Assembly (NCBI RefSeq): GCF_002813915.1
Contig: NZ_CP019335.1
Location: 6,888-70,887, forward strand
Source of the DNA: Tenacibaculum sp. SZ-18
GTDB taxonomy: Bacteria > Bacteroidota > Bacteroidia > Flavobacteriales > Flavobacteriaceae
DNA length: 64,000 nucleotides
Direction: 5' to 3'
The first letter of the stretch is position 1. Every line of letters begins with the position of its first letter. This document shows, piece by piece, positions 1-8,650 of this stretch. The notes under the pieces are model-generated. The model was given only the letters and a program-made list of their open reading frames with translations. It made no database searches and was not told the DNA's origin. The position numbers and the translations under genes are program-made.

Positions 1-890
1 ATGACACCGCAACGGTAACCGAAGACGGTTCAGTTGATATTGATGTAACAAATAATGATAATGATGTACCAAGCGATGGTACTTTAACAGTTACAAGTCC
101 AACAAACGGAACAGTAACAATTGATGATGGAGGAACACCCAATGATCCAAGTGATGATGTCGTGACCTATGTTCCAAATCCAGATTTCAACGGCACTGAT
201 ACATTTACTTATACGATTTGTGACAATGCAAGTCCTGCAAATTGTTCAACAGCTACCGTAACTGTAACAGTTATTCCTACGCCAGATGCAGTTGATGATA
301 TGACTACTACAAATGCTGGGGAAGATGTAGATATTGATATAACGGTAAACGATAATGATATACCAAATGATGGGACTATTGATGTAACTGATCCGAATAA
401 TGGAACCGTTTATATTGATGATGGAGGAACACCTAATGATCCAAGTGATGATATTATAACCTACACACCAAATGATGGATTTAATGGAACGGATACTTTT
501 ACTTATACAATATGTGATAATTTAATACCTCAAAATTGTACAAGGGCTACAGTAACAATTGTTGTTATATCTACAGATACTTGCTTATCACCTTATAATT
601 TAATGTCTCCAGGTGACGGAAATAATGAGAATCAATACTTTTTTATACCTTGTATCGACAATCCAGAATATTCCAAGAACACGGTTGAAATATTTAATCG
701 ATGGGGTAATACAGTTTACAAAATTAGTGGATATAGTAACCTTGACGCTTCAAAAAGGTTTGAAGGAATATCAAATGGTAGAGTCACAATTAACGTAGAT
801 AAAAAATTACCAGTTGGAACTTATTATTACATAATTAACCCAGGAAATGGAGAAAGAGCTAAGGCAGGTTGGTTATACATTAACGAATAA
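1..890 (+). CDS. Tandem-repeat surface protein with T9SS type B sorting domain (5'-partial)
   Basis: The reading frame is already open at the left edge (codons in phase with base 3), so only the C-terminal part of a larger secreted protein is present. It contains at least two copies of a 98-residue (294 bp) cadherin/Ig-like repeat with the phrase IDDGGTPNDPSDD near bases 120 and 414, typical of Bacteroidota tandem-95 repeat adhesins. The last ~100 residues, with VEIFNRWGNTVY, LPVGTYYYII and GWLYI, match the gliding motility-associated C-terminal domain, a type B signal for export by the type IX secretion system. The porP/sprF homologue begins 18 bases downstream, the usual arrangement for type B cargo. 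The role in adhesion or gliding is inferred from the family. Confidence 0.9.
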   Translation, partial: DTATVTEDGSVDIDVTNNDNDVPSDGTLTVTSPTNGTVTIDDGGTPNDPSDDVVTYVPNPDFNGTDTFTYTICDNASPANCSTATVTVTVIPTPDAVDDMTTTNAGEDVDIDITVNDNDIPNDGTIDVTDPNNGTVYIDDGGTPNDPSDDIITYTPNDGFNGTDTFTYTICDNLIPQNCTRATVTIVVISTDTCLSPYNLMSPGDGNNENQYFFIPCIDNPEYSKNTVEIFNRWGNTVYKISGYSNLDASKRFEGISNGRVTINVDKKLPVGTYYYIINPGNGERAKAGWLYINE

Positions 891-908
891 AAATAAATCT
901 ACTTTCTT

Positions 909-1856
909 ATGTTAAAGATGAAAAGAATATTGATTTTACGAAAACTAACAATGTTAGTGATATTTCAGGGGACTTTAGTTTTTTCACAACAAGATCCTCA
1001 ATATACACAGTATATGTATAATACAATGAGTGTTAACCCCGCGTATGCTGGATCAAATGATCACACCGTAATAACTGCTTTAGGTCGAACTCAGTGGGTT
1101 GGATTAGATGGAGCCCCTGATTCTCAAACTTTAAGTTACGATACTCCAATAGGGTATTCTGGTGTAGGACTTGGTTTTAATTTAACTAATGATCAGATAG
1201 GTCCATCTAATGAGATATATCTTGATGTTAATGTATCATATACTATTCGAACTGGAAATGAAGGAAATTTAGCTTTTGGTTTAAAACTAGGAGGAAGGCA
1301 TTTAGCTATTGATTGGAGTAAAGGAACTGCAAGGCAACAGGAACGTATTTTTGAAGGTAATATTAGTGAGTTTTTACCTACAATTGGAGCAGGTATATAC
1401 TTTTACAAAAGTAATTGGTATATTGGCTTAGCCATTCCCAACTTTATAAGGACAGAACATTATGATGATACAATTGCAACTACGAATTTCGGAGACGGGG
1501 ATTTGGCCGAAGAAAGATTACACTTTTTCGGAATTGCAGGTTATGTTTTCGATGTTAACGAAACAATTAAGTTCAAACCTGCAACCTTAGTAAAAGTTGT
1601 GAATGGAGCACCATTGTCTCTTGATGTATCAGGTAATTTTCTTTTTAATGAAAAGTTTGCCATTGGGGCAGCTTGGAGGTGGAACGACTCAATTAGTGCT
1701 TTAGTTGGTCTTCAAGCAACAAGCAACTTAAACATAGGTTTTGCTTATGATTTGACTACGTCAAATTATAATAATTTTAATTCGGGAACATATGAACTGA
1801 TGTTACGATGGGATATACAAAGAAGTCGAGTGTTAAAATCGCCTAGATTCTTTTAA
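909..1856 (+). CDS. PorP/SprF family type IX secretion membrane protein
   Basis: A 315-residue outer-membrane beta-barrel of the PorP/SprF family. It has an N-terminal signal peptide (residues 1-27, ending around FSQ), then the hallmark QDPQYTQYMYN and NPAYAGS motifs, then alternating barrel strands. SprF-type proteins are needed for secretion or surface attachment of their cognate type B sorted adhesin, and this gene sits directly behind such an adhesin. An ATG three codons inside (918) is an equally plausible start. The 15-base gap to the next gene suggests co-transcription with the OmpA-domain gene. Family assignment is firm; the partner assignment is inferred from position. Confidence 0.93.
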   Translation: MLKMKRILILRKLTMLVIFQGTLVFSQQDPQYTQYMYNTMSVNPAYAGSNDHTVITALGRTQWVGLDGAPDSQTLSYDTPIGYSGVGLGFNLTNDQIGPSNEIYLDVNVSYTIRTGNEGNLAFGLKLGGRHLAIDWSKGTARQQERIFEGNISEFLPTIGAGIYFYKSNWYIGLAIPNFIRTEHYDDTIATTNFGDGDLAEERLHFFGIAGYVFDVNETIKFKPATLVKVVNGAPLSLDVSGNFLFNEKFAIGAAWRWNDSISALVGLQATSNLNIGFAYDLTTSNYNNFNSGTYELMLRWDIQRSRVLKSPRFF

Positions 1857-1871
1857 TTTAAATTATAATTT

Positions 1872-4013
1872 ATGAGAAAAGTATTACTATTTTATATATT
1901 GGTAATTAGTTTTTCAGGATTTTCACAAAGGAGATATGCAGCAGATCGTTATTTTAAAGAATATGCGTATAAAAAATCTGCAGAACTATACGAGGTTATC
2001 TATAATAAGGGTGATAAATCTATGCTTGTATTAAGCAGGTTGGGAGATGCAAATTACTATAATACAAACACTGCTGAGGCGGAGAGATGGTATCGCCTTT
2101 TATTTGAAAAATATAAAGAAGAAGTTTCATCTGAATATTTGTTTAGATATGCTCAATCTTTAAAGAGTAATGGTAAGATTGAAGAGTCAGATGAATGGTT
2201 GAGGAAGTTAAAAGATGTAAATAAAGGTGATTCAAGGGCAATTGCTCTAGAGAATAATCAAGATTATTTTGTAAAATATTCTAATAAGAAGAAAACCTAC
2301 ATGAGTATTCAAAATTTGAATATTAACACAAAATATTCTGATTTTGGAGGATATATTTATGGCAATGACTTATATTTTGCTTCTACTAAACCAGAAGGGT
2401 CTAAATTCGATAAAAAGTTATATAAGTGGAATGAACAACCGTTTTTAAATATTTATAAGGCGGAAGCGGAGCTTAGTAATGATATAGAAAAAGGACTACA
2501 AGTAAATGAATCTAAAAAACTACCTTCTTTAAATACACGCTATCACGAATCTAATGCAGTAATTACTTCAGATGGAAAGACGATGTATTTCACACGAGAT
2601 AACTTCGATGGAGATAAATTGGATGGCGATAAAAATAGAGTAACTCATTTAAAAATCTATAAGGCTACATTAATTAATAATAAATGGGATGATATTGTAG
2701 AACTTCCTTTTAATAGTGACGAGTATTCATGTGGTCATCCTGCGTTAAGTGCTGACGAGAAGACATTGTATTTTGTTTCTGATATGTCAGGAGGAATCGG
2801 AGCAACTGATATATACAAAGTTTCTATAAATGATAATGGAGGTTACGGCAAAGTTGAGAATCTCGGAAGACCAATAAATACAGAAGGAAGAGAAATGTTT
2901 CCTAATATAGATAATGACAATACACTATATTTCGCATCAGATGGACATTTAGGCCTAGGAGCTTTAGATATATTTGAAGCTAAAGTTAATGGAGATGAGT
3001 TTACAGAGCCATTAAACCTAGGATCACCAGTAAACAGCCCAAGAGATGATTTTAGTTTCGTGATTAGCGAAGATAAGTCTTTCGGTTATTTTTCGTCAAA
3101 TAGAAAAGGTGGTAAAGGAGATGATGATATTTATAGTTTTGTAATTTACAAGTGTAAAGAGGAAATTGTAGGAGTTATAACTGATGTTAGCTCAGGACAA
3201 CCAATTACTGGAGCAACAGTCAGATTAATTGATAAAAATGGAGCACCAATTAATGAAAAGAAAACACTAGTAGATGGTAAGTATCATTTCAAAAATATTG
3301 ATTGTGAAAGTAATTTTATAGTTATAGCATCTAAGGATAATTATAGAAGTAATCAGAAAGAGGTATTAACACAAGACGTGAATAAAAAACAAAACAAAAC
3401 TGATTTAGTTTTAGAGTCTTTAATTGTTAAAAATAAGGAAGTTGCGCAGATAGTAATTAATCCAATATATTTTCAATTTGATTTATTCGATATTAGTGAA
3501 GATGCAGAATACGAGTTAGAGCATATTGTCTCGGTTATGAAGAATAATCCCGATATGGTAATTAAGATTGAATCGCATACTGATAGCAGAGGAACAAAAG
3601 AATATAATAAAATCTTATCGGAAAAAAGAGCTAAATCAACAAGGGATTATATTGTATCAAGAGGAATTGCTCCAGAAAGAATTGAAAGCGCAATTGGTTA
3701 TGGAGAAGAAAGATTGTTAAATAACTGTAATGATATGAATCAAAGTAAATGTTCTGAGGAGGATCATTCGAAAAATAGAAGATCATACTTTTACATTGTT
3801 AATGAAAAATATAAAGATACAATCATAAATAGAGAGAATAAAGATAGCAGTATTGATGAGTTATCTAATGAAAATATTTATGTTGTTTCCCATCCATACG
3901 ATACATTATTTAGTATTTCTAAACAGTTCGGAATGACGGTAAAGGAATTAAAATTACTCAACAATTTAAAATCAGATATAATTAGAATAGGTCAAAAACT
4001 TAAAATTAAGTAA
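1872..4013 (+). CDS. OmpA-family protein with TPR, PD40 repeats and C-terminal LysM
   Basis: A 713-residue exported protein. Signal peptide residues 1-18; TPR-like helices about 20-130; PD40/TolB-type beta-propeller blades about 140-430 (ALSADEKTLYFVSD and DDFSFVISEDKSFGYFSSN are typical blade phrases); a carboxypeptidase-regulatory-like beta sandwich about 435-515; an OmpA peptidoglycan-binding domain about 530-650 (IESHTDSRG); and a LysM motif in the last ~45 residues (VSHPYDTLFSISKQFG ... IRIGQKLKI). The order TPR-PD40-CRD-OmpA resembles PorE, which anchors the T9SS to peptidoglycan. The extra LysM gives a second potential wall-binding module. It is the last gene of the adhesin-porP-ompA unit. 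Confidence 0.9.
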   Translation: MRKVLLFYILVISFSGFSQRRYAADRYFKEYAYKKSAELYEVIYNKGDKSMLVLSRLGDANYYNTNTAEAERWYRLLFEKYKEEVSSEYLFRYAQSLKSNGKIEESDEWLRKLKDVNKGDSRAIALENNQDYFVKYSNKKKTYMSIQNLNINTKYSDFGGYIYGNDLYFASTKPEGSKFDKKLYKWNEQPFLNIYKAEAELSNDIEKGLQVNESKKLPSLNTRYHESNAVITSDGKTMYFTRDNFDGDKLDGDKNRVTHLKIYKATLINNKWDDIVELPFNSDEYSCGHPALSADEKTLYFVSDMSGGIGATDIYKVSINDNGGYGKVENLGRPINTEGREMFPNIDNDNTLYFASDGHLGLGALDIFEAKVNGDEFTEPLNLGSPVNSPRDDFSFVISEDKSFGYFSSNRKGGKGDDDIYSFVIYKCKEEIVGVITDVSSGQPITGATVRLIDKNGAPINEKKTLVDGKYHFKNIDCESNFIVIASKDNYRSNQKEVLTQDVNKKQNKTDLVLESLIVKNKEVAQIVINPIYFQFDLFDISEDAEYELEHIVSVMKNNPDMVIKIESHTDSRGTKEYNKILSEKRAKSTRDYIVSRGIAPERIESAIGYGEERLLNNCNDMNQSKCSEEDHSKNRRSYFYIVNEKYKDTIINRENKDSSIDELSNENIYVVSHPYDTLFSISKQFGMTVKELKLLNNLKSDIIRIGQKLKIK

Positions 4014-4042
4014 ATACAATGACCACCGTTTAAAGTATTCGT

Positions 4043-4070
4043 AAAAAGTGTCTGTAAAGGCACTTTTTTA
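4043..4070 (+). terminator. Rho-independent terminator after the OmpA gene
   Basis: AAAAAGTG (4043-4050) pairs with CACTTTTT (4061-4068) across a 10-base loop, and the 3' arm runs into a T tract. It lies 30 bases past the OmpA-gene stop codon. Confidence 0.75.
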
Positions 4071-4136
4071 TTGACTCAAATCGAAGGATTCCAATAAAAT
4101 ATGTAATTTCGCAAATTCAATACTTAGAACGATAAA

Positions 4137-7100
4137 ATGAGTAAGAATTTTACGGAATACAAAGGATTAGACTTACCAAAAGTAGCAGAAGAAATCTTAA
4201 ATTATTGGGAGGAAAATAACATCTTTGAGAAAAGTGTAACTACACGCGAAGGAAATGAACCATTCGTGTTTTTCGAAGGCCCACCATCTGCAAATGGTTT
4301 GCCAGGAATTCATCATGTTATGGCACGTTCTATTAAAGATATTTTTTGTCGATATAAAACACAAAAAGGATATCAAGTTAAGCGTAAAGCAGGTTGGGAT
4401 ACTCACGGATTACCAGTTGAACTTGGTGTTGAAAAAGAATTAGGAATTACAAAAGAGGATATCGGCTCTAAAATTACTGTTGAAGAGTACAACGAAGCTT
4501 GTAAAAAAGCAGTAATGCGTTATACTGATATTTGGAATAACCTTACGCATAAAATGGGGTATTGGGTTGATATGAACGATCCATATATCACATACAAATC
4601 AAAATACATGGAATCTGTATGGTGGTTGCTAAAACAGATTTATGATAAGGATTTATTATACAAGGGTTATACAATTCAACCATATTCACCTAAAGCAGGT
4701 ACAGGTTTAAGTTCTCACGAATTAAATCAACCAGGAACGTATCAAGATGTAACAGATACAACAGTTGTCGCTCAGTTCAAAGCTTTAGAAGAAACATTAC
4801 CAGATTTCCTGCAGAATGAAGGTGATATTCACTTCTTAGCATGGACAACAACTCCTTGGACATTACCAAGTAATACAGCATTAACTGTTGGACCGAAAAT
4901 AGAGTATGTTTTAGTTGAAACGTATAACCAATATACGTTCAAACCAATTAATGTAGTTTTAGCAAAAAATTTAGTTAATAAGCAATTCGCTGGTAAAAAG
5001 TTCAATCAAGTAGAAGAGAAGCCTGAGTTATTATCATATAAAGATGGTGATAAAGTAATTCCATATTTCATCGTTAAAGAATTTGTTGGTGCCGACTTAG
5101 TTGGAATAAAATATGAACAATTAATTGATTACGTATTACCATATGAAAATGCAGAAAATGCATTTAGAGTAATTTCTGGTGATTTCGTAACAACAGAAGA
5201 TGGTACAGGTATCGTACATACAGCTCCAACATTTGGTGCTGATGATGCGTTTGTGTCAAAGCAAGCGGTTCCTGAAATTCCACCTATGTTAGTTTTAGAC
5301 GAAAATGGAAACCCAGTTCCGCTAGTTGACTTACAGGGTAAATTTAGACCAGAATTAAAAGAATTCGCCGGAAAGTATGTAAAGAATGAATATTACACTG
5401 ATGGTGAAGCGCCAGAGAAGTCTGTTGATGTTGAATTAGCGATTAAATTAAAAACAGAAAATAAAGCATTTAAGGTTGAAAAGTATGTACACAGTTATCC
5501 AAACTGTTGGCGTACAGACAAACCAATTTTATACTATCCATTAGATTCTTGGTTCATCAAAGTAACTGATGTTAAGGATAGAATGTTCGATTTAAATGAA
5601 ACGATTAACTGGAAACCAAAATCAACTGGTGAAGGTCGTTTTGGAAATTGGTTAAAGAATGCTAACGATTGGAACTTATCTCGTTCTCGTTTCTGGGGAA
5701 TTCCATTACCTATTTGGAGAACAGAAGACGGAACAGAGCAAGTTTGTATCGGATCTTTAGAAGAGTTAAAAAGAGAAATAGCAAGAGCAGTGAAAGCTGG
5801 TGTTATGGATACCGATATTTTTGCCAATTTTGAAGTAGGAAATATGTCCGAAGAAAACTACGAAAAAGTAGATCTTCATAAAAATGTTGTAGATAAAATC
5901 ATATTAGTGTCGGAATCAGGAAAACCGATGCGTCGTGAAACTGATTTAATTGATGTTTGGTTCGATTCAGGATCAATGCCATATGCACAATGGCACTATC
6001 CATTTGAAAACAAGGAATTAGTTGATAACAAAAAGAGCTACCCAGCAAACTTTATAGCAGAAGGAGTAGACCAAACTCGTGGATGGTTCTATACATTACA
6101 TGCAATTGGTACTATGGTATTCGATTCTGTAGCATATAAAAATGTTGTATCTAATGGTTTAGTATTAGACAAAAACGGACAAAAAATGTCGAAGCGTTTA
6201 GGAAATGCAGTTGATCCGTTTACAACGTTAGCAGAATATGGTCCAGATGCTACACGTTGGTATATGATTTCCAATGCAAATCCTTGGGATAACTTAAAAT
6301 TTGATATTGCAGGTATAGAAGAAGTAAAGCGTAAGTTCTTCGGAACATTATATAATACGTATTCATTCTTCAGTTTATATGCAAACATTGATGGATTTAC
6401 TTACAGTGAAGCAAATGTTCCATTAGCAGATCGTCCAGAGATTGATCGTTGGATTTTATCTGAGTTAAATACATTAGTTGAAAAGGTTGATAAATTCTAT
6501 GCAGAGTATGAACCTACAAGAGCTACCAGAGCAATTTCCGATTTTGTACAAGATCATTTAAGTAACTGGTACGTTCGTTTATGTAGAAGACGTTTCTGGA
6601 AAGGAGAATATGCTCAGGATAAAATTTCAGCATACCAAACATTATATACATGTATGGAAACTGTTGCAAAATTAGGAGCTCCGGTTGCACCATTCTTTAT
6701 GGATCGATTATATAAAGATTTAAATGCAGCTACTGGTAAGGAAACTTTTGAAAGTGTTCACTTGGCAGAATTTCCAAAATTTGATGCTTCTGTTGTAGAT
6801 AAATCATTAGAGCGTAAAATGGAAAACGCACAAACTATTTCTTCATTGGTATTGTCATTAAGAGCTAAAGAAAAAATTAAAGTACGTCAGCCATTACAGA
6901 AAATTATGATTCCTGTATTAGATGTTGCTCAAAAAGAAGAGATTAATGCTGTTTCCTCTTTAATAAAATCTGAGGTTAATGTAAAAGAAATTCAGTTATT
7001 AGATGATGCTTCTGGAATATTGGTAAAACAAATAAAACCAAATTTTAAAGCGTTAGGTCCAAAATTTGGAAAAGATATGAAATTGGTTGCTTCTGAAATT

Positions 7101-7547
7101 CAGTCTTTTACCCAAGATCAGATAAATACTGTAGAAAAAGAGGGGCAAATTTCTATAGAAATTAACGGAAAAAGTATTACATTAGGAACAGAAGATGTAG
7201 AAATTTCGTCGAAAGATATTGAAGGTTGGCTTGTAGCAAATGCAGATGGAATTACAGTTGCTTTAGATGTTACTATAACTGAAAATTTACGAAAAGAAGG
7301 AATCGCAAGAGAATTGGTAAATAGAATTCAAAATGCTCGTAAAGATTCTGGCTTTGAGGTAACAGATAAAATCAAACTTACATTCTTAAACTTTGCAGAG
7401 TTACAACAATCGGTTCAAGCGAACGAAAACTACATTAAAACGGAAACATTAACTAATGAATTAGTTTTTGTTGATTCGTTAGAAAGTGGTACAGAAATTG
7501 AATTTGATACCATTAAAAGTAGAATGTTAATCGAAAAAGCTAAGTAG
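4137..7547 (+). CDS. ileS: Isoleucyl-tRNA synthetase, type 2
   Basis: A 1136-residue class I aminoacyl-tRNA synthetase that charges tRNA-Ile. The ATP-binding HIGH-type motif is in GPPSANGLPGIHHV (His59-His60) and the KMSKR loop is at residues 683-687. The large central editing (CP1) domain lies between them, and a long C-terminal extension follows the anticodon-binding helices. Length and the PGIHHV form of the first motif point to the type 2 (eukaryote-like) IleRS clade, which is generally less sensitive to mupirocin than type 1. The ATG at 4137 gives a normal N-terminus (MSKNFTEYKGL). The next gene starts one base after the stop codon, so the two are probably translated from one mRNA. Confidence 0.98.
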   Translation: MSKNFTEYKGLDLPKVAEEILNYWEENNIFEKSVTTREGNEPFVFFEGPPSANGLPGIHHVMARSIKDIFCRYKTQKGYQVKRKAGWDTHGLPVELGVEKELGITKEDIGSKITVEEYNEACKKAVMRYTDIWNNLTHKMGYWVDMNDPYITYKSKYMESVWWLLKQIYDKDLLYKGYTIQPYSPKAGTGLSSHELNQPGTYQDVTDTTVVAQFKALEETLPDFLQNEGDIHFLAWTTTPWTLPSNTALTVGPKIEYVLVETYNQYTFKPINVVLAKNLVNKQFAGKKFNQVEEKPELLSYKDGDKVIPYFIVKEFVGADLVGIKYEQLIDYVLPYENAENAFRVISGDFVTTEDGTGIVHTAPTFGADDAFVSKQAVPEIPPMLVLDENGNPVPLVDLQGKFRPELKEFAGKYVKNEYYTDGEAPEKSVDVELAIKLKTENKAFKVEKYVHSYPNCWRTDKPILYYPLDSWFIKVTDVKDRMFDLNETINWKPKSTGEGRFGNWLKNANDWNLSRSRFWGIPLPIWRTEDGTEQVCIGSLEELKREIARAVKAGVMDTDIFANFEVGNMSEENYEKVDLHKNVVDKIILVSESGKPMRRETDLIDVWFDSGSMPYAQWHYPFENKELVDNKKSYPANFIAEGVDQTRGWFYTLHAIGTMVFDSVAYKNVVSNGLVLDKNGQKMSKRLGNAVDPFTTLAEYGPDATRWYMISNANPWDNLKFDIAGIEEVKRKFFGTLYNTYSFFSLYANIDGFTYSEANVPLADRPEIDRWILSELNTLVEKVDKFYAEYEPTRATRAISDFVQDHLSNWYVRLCRRRFWKGEYAQDKISAYQTLYTCMETVAKLGAPVAPFFMDRLYKDLNAATGKETFESVHLAEFPKFDASVVDKSLERKMENAQTISSLVLSLRAKEKIKVRQPLQKIMIPVLDVAQKEEINAVSSLIKSEVNVKEIQLLDDASGILVKQIKPNFKALGPKFGKDMKLVASEIQSFTQDQINTVEKEGQISIEINGKSITLGTEDVEISSKDIEGWLVANADGITVALDVTITENLRKEGIARELVNRIQNARKDSGFEVTDKIKLTFLNFAELQQSVQANENYIKTETLTNELVFVDSLESGTEIEFDTIKSRMLIEKAK

Positions 7548-7548
7548 T

Positions 7549-7929
7549 ATGGCAGAAGATGTTAAAGTAAGGTATTCAGACTCGGACTTACAAGAGTTTA
7601 AAGAGATTATTCAAAAGAAAATCGAAAGGGCTGAAGAAGATTTAGAATTGTTAAAATCATCATATAAAAATGGTGCTGATAATGGTACAGATGATACTTC
7701 ACCTACATTTAAATCTTTCGAAGACGGCACTGATACCATGGCAAAAGAAGCGAATATGCAATTAGCTATTCGTCAAGAAAAGTTTATTAGAGACCTTAAA
7801 AACGCTTTAATTCGCATTGAAAATAAAACATATGGTGTCTGTAGAGTAACAGGTAAACTTATTCAAAAAGAACGTTTAAAATTAGTTCCTCACGCAACAT
7901 TGAGTATTGAAGCTAAAAGAAAACAATAA
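7549..7929 (+). CDS. TraR/DksA-type transcription factor
   Basis: A 126-residue coiled-coil plus degenerate zinc-finger protein of the TraR/DksA family, which binds the RNA polymerase secondary channel. The N-terminal helices (about 10-80) are rich in Lys/Glu. The C-terminal YGVCRVTGKLIQKERL segment is the usual finger, but only one cysteine remains, so metal binding is unlikely; this is common in Bacteroidota members. The gene begins one base after ileS and is followed by a strong terminator. In many Flavobacteriaceae lspA comes next, but here lspA is about 13.5 kb away. Confidence 0.93.
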   Translation: MAEDVKVRYSDSDLQEFKEIIQKKIERAEEDLELLKSSYKNGADNGTDDTSPTFKSFEDGTDTMAKEANMQLAIRQEKFIRDLKNALIRIENKTYGVCRVTGKLIQKERLKLVPHATLSIEAKRKQ

Positions 7930-7933
7930 AGTA

Positions 7934-7972
7934 AAGTCGTCTAAAAAGTAATAATTTATAGACGGCTTTTTT
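7934..7972 (+). terminator. Rho-independent terminator of ileS-dksA
   Basis: AAGTCGTCTA (7934-7943) pairs with TAGACGGCTT (7959-7968), with one G-U pair, and is followed by a run of six T. It ends the ileS-dksA transcript. Confidence 0.85.
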
Positions 7973-8650
7973 GATTTTAGTTTTTAGTTTTTGTTTAGTA
8001 AGCTAATTGGTTAGTTTTCTAATGTATTTATTTCTGTCCTGTTTTATATGTTTGTTTTAACCTTTCGAATACATATCACCTCGTATATTTAAAGGTTTTT
8101 TTATTTGAAAATAATTATTAACATTACAATAATTAGGTTAGGCAGTGATAAAAAGTTGTCTAGAGAGCATTTAGAGGATCTGATAGGTATTTATGATGCC
8201 TTTATTGGTAGATTAATCGTTACAAGATTATACCGTCTGTCTGGATTGCTAATAAAATAGCTACATCCTTAGATGTATCTTAGGGTTTTTTGATAGATCA
8301 AAACTCTGTAATTTTGAAAGAAAAAAAATACTTGAACGTGTGACCTATCTGAACATTCTTTTACCCCTGGAGAACAGCAAATTTTTTAGTGTAATTTATA
8401 TACTTGATTTCAAAGCTAAAAAAAGCATACTTCTAAAAATAACAAAACCACAACATTTCTGCTGTGGCTCTGTCTCTAATATTCTTAAAATCTAACTTTT
8501 AATTACTTACTCATAACCACCACATGTAAGGATTCGATCGGCAGTCGTAACATAAAATGGGCAGCGGGACGGCAAGTAGTTGATATAAGAGTCTATTATT
8601 GTCTTCATATAAATTTTATTTCTTTAAAAGGATTTTTAAAGAAATACTTT
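7973..8650. other. Gene-free stretch between dksA and the RHS genes
   Basis: No convincing gene in 678 bases. A second terminator-like hairpin, AACCTTT (from ~8059) with AAAGGTTTTTTT (to ~8104), is present. Next to it a short open frame of about 50 codons (~8105-8260, only a TTG start) encodes SREHLEDLIGIYDAFIGRLI and looks protein-like, but I cannot assign it; it could be a remnant. A small CCACA/TGTGG hairpin lies near 8450-8470, in a place where it could end RHS transcription. The stretch sits immediately downstream of the toxin-like RHS terminus, where an immunity gene would be expected, and none is visible. Confidence 0.5.
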
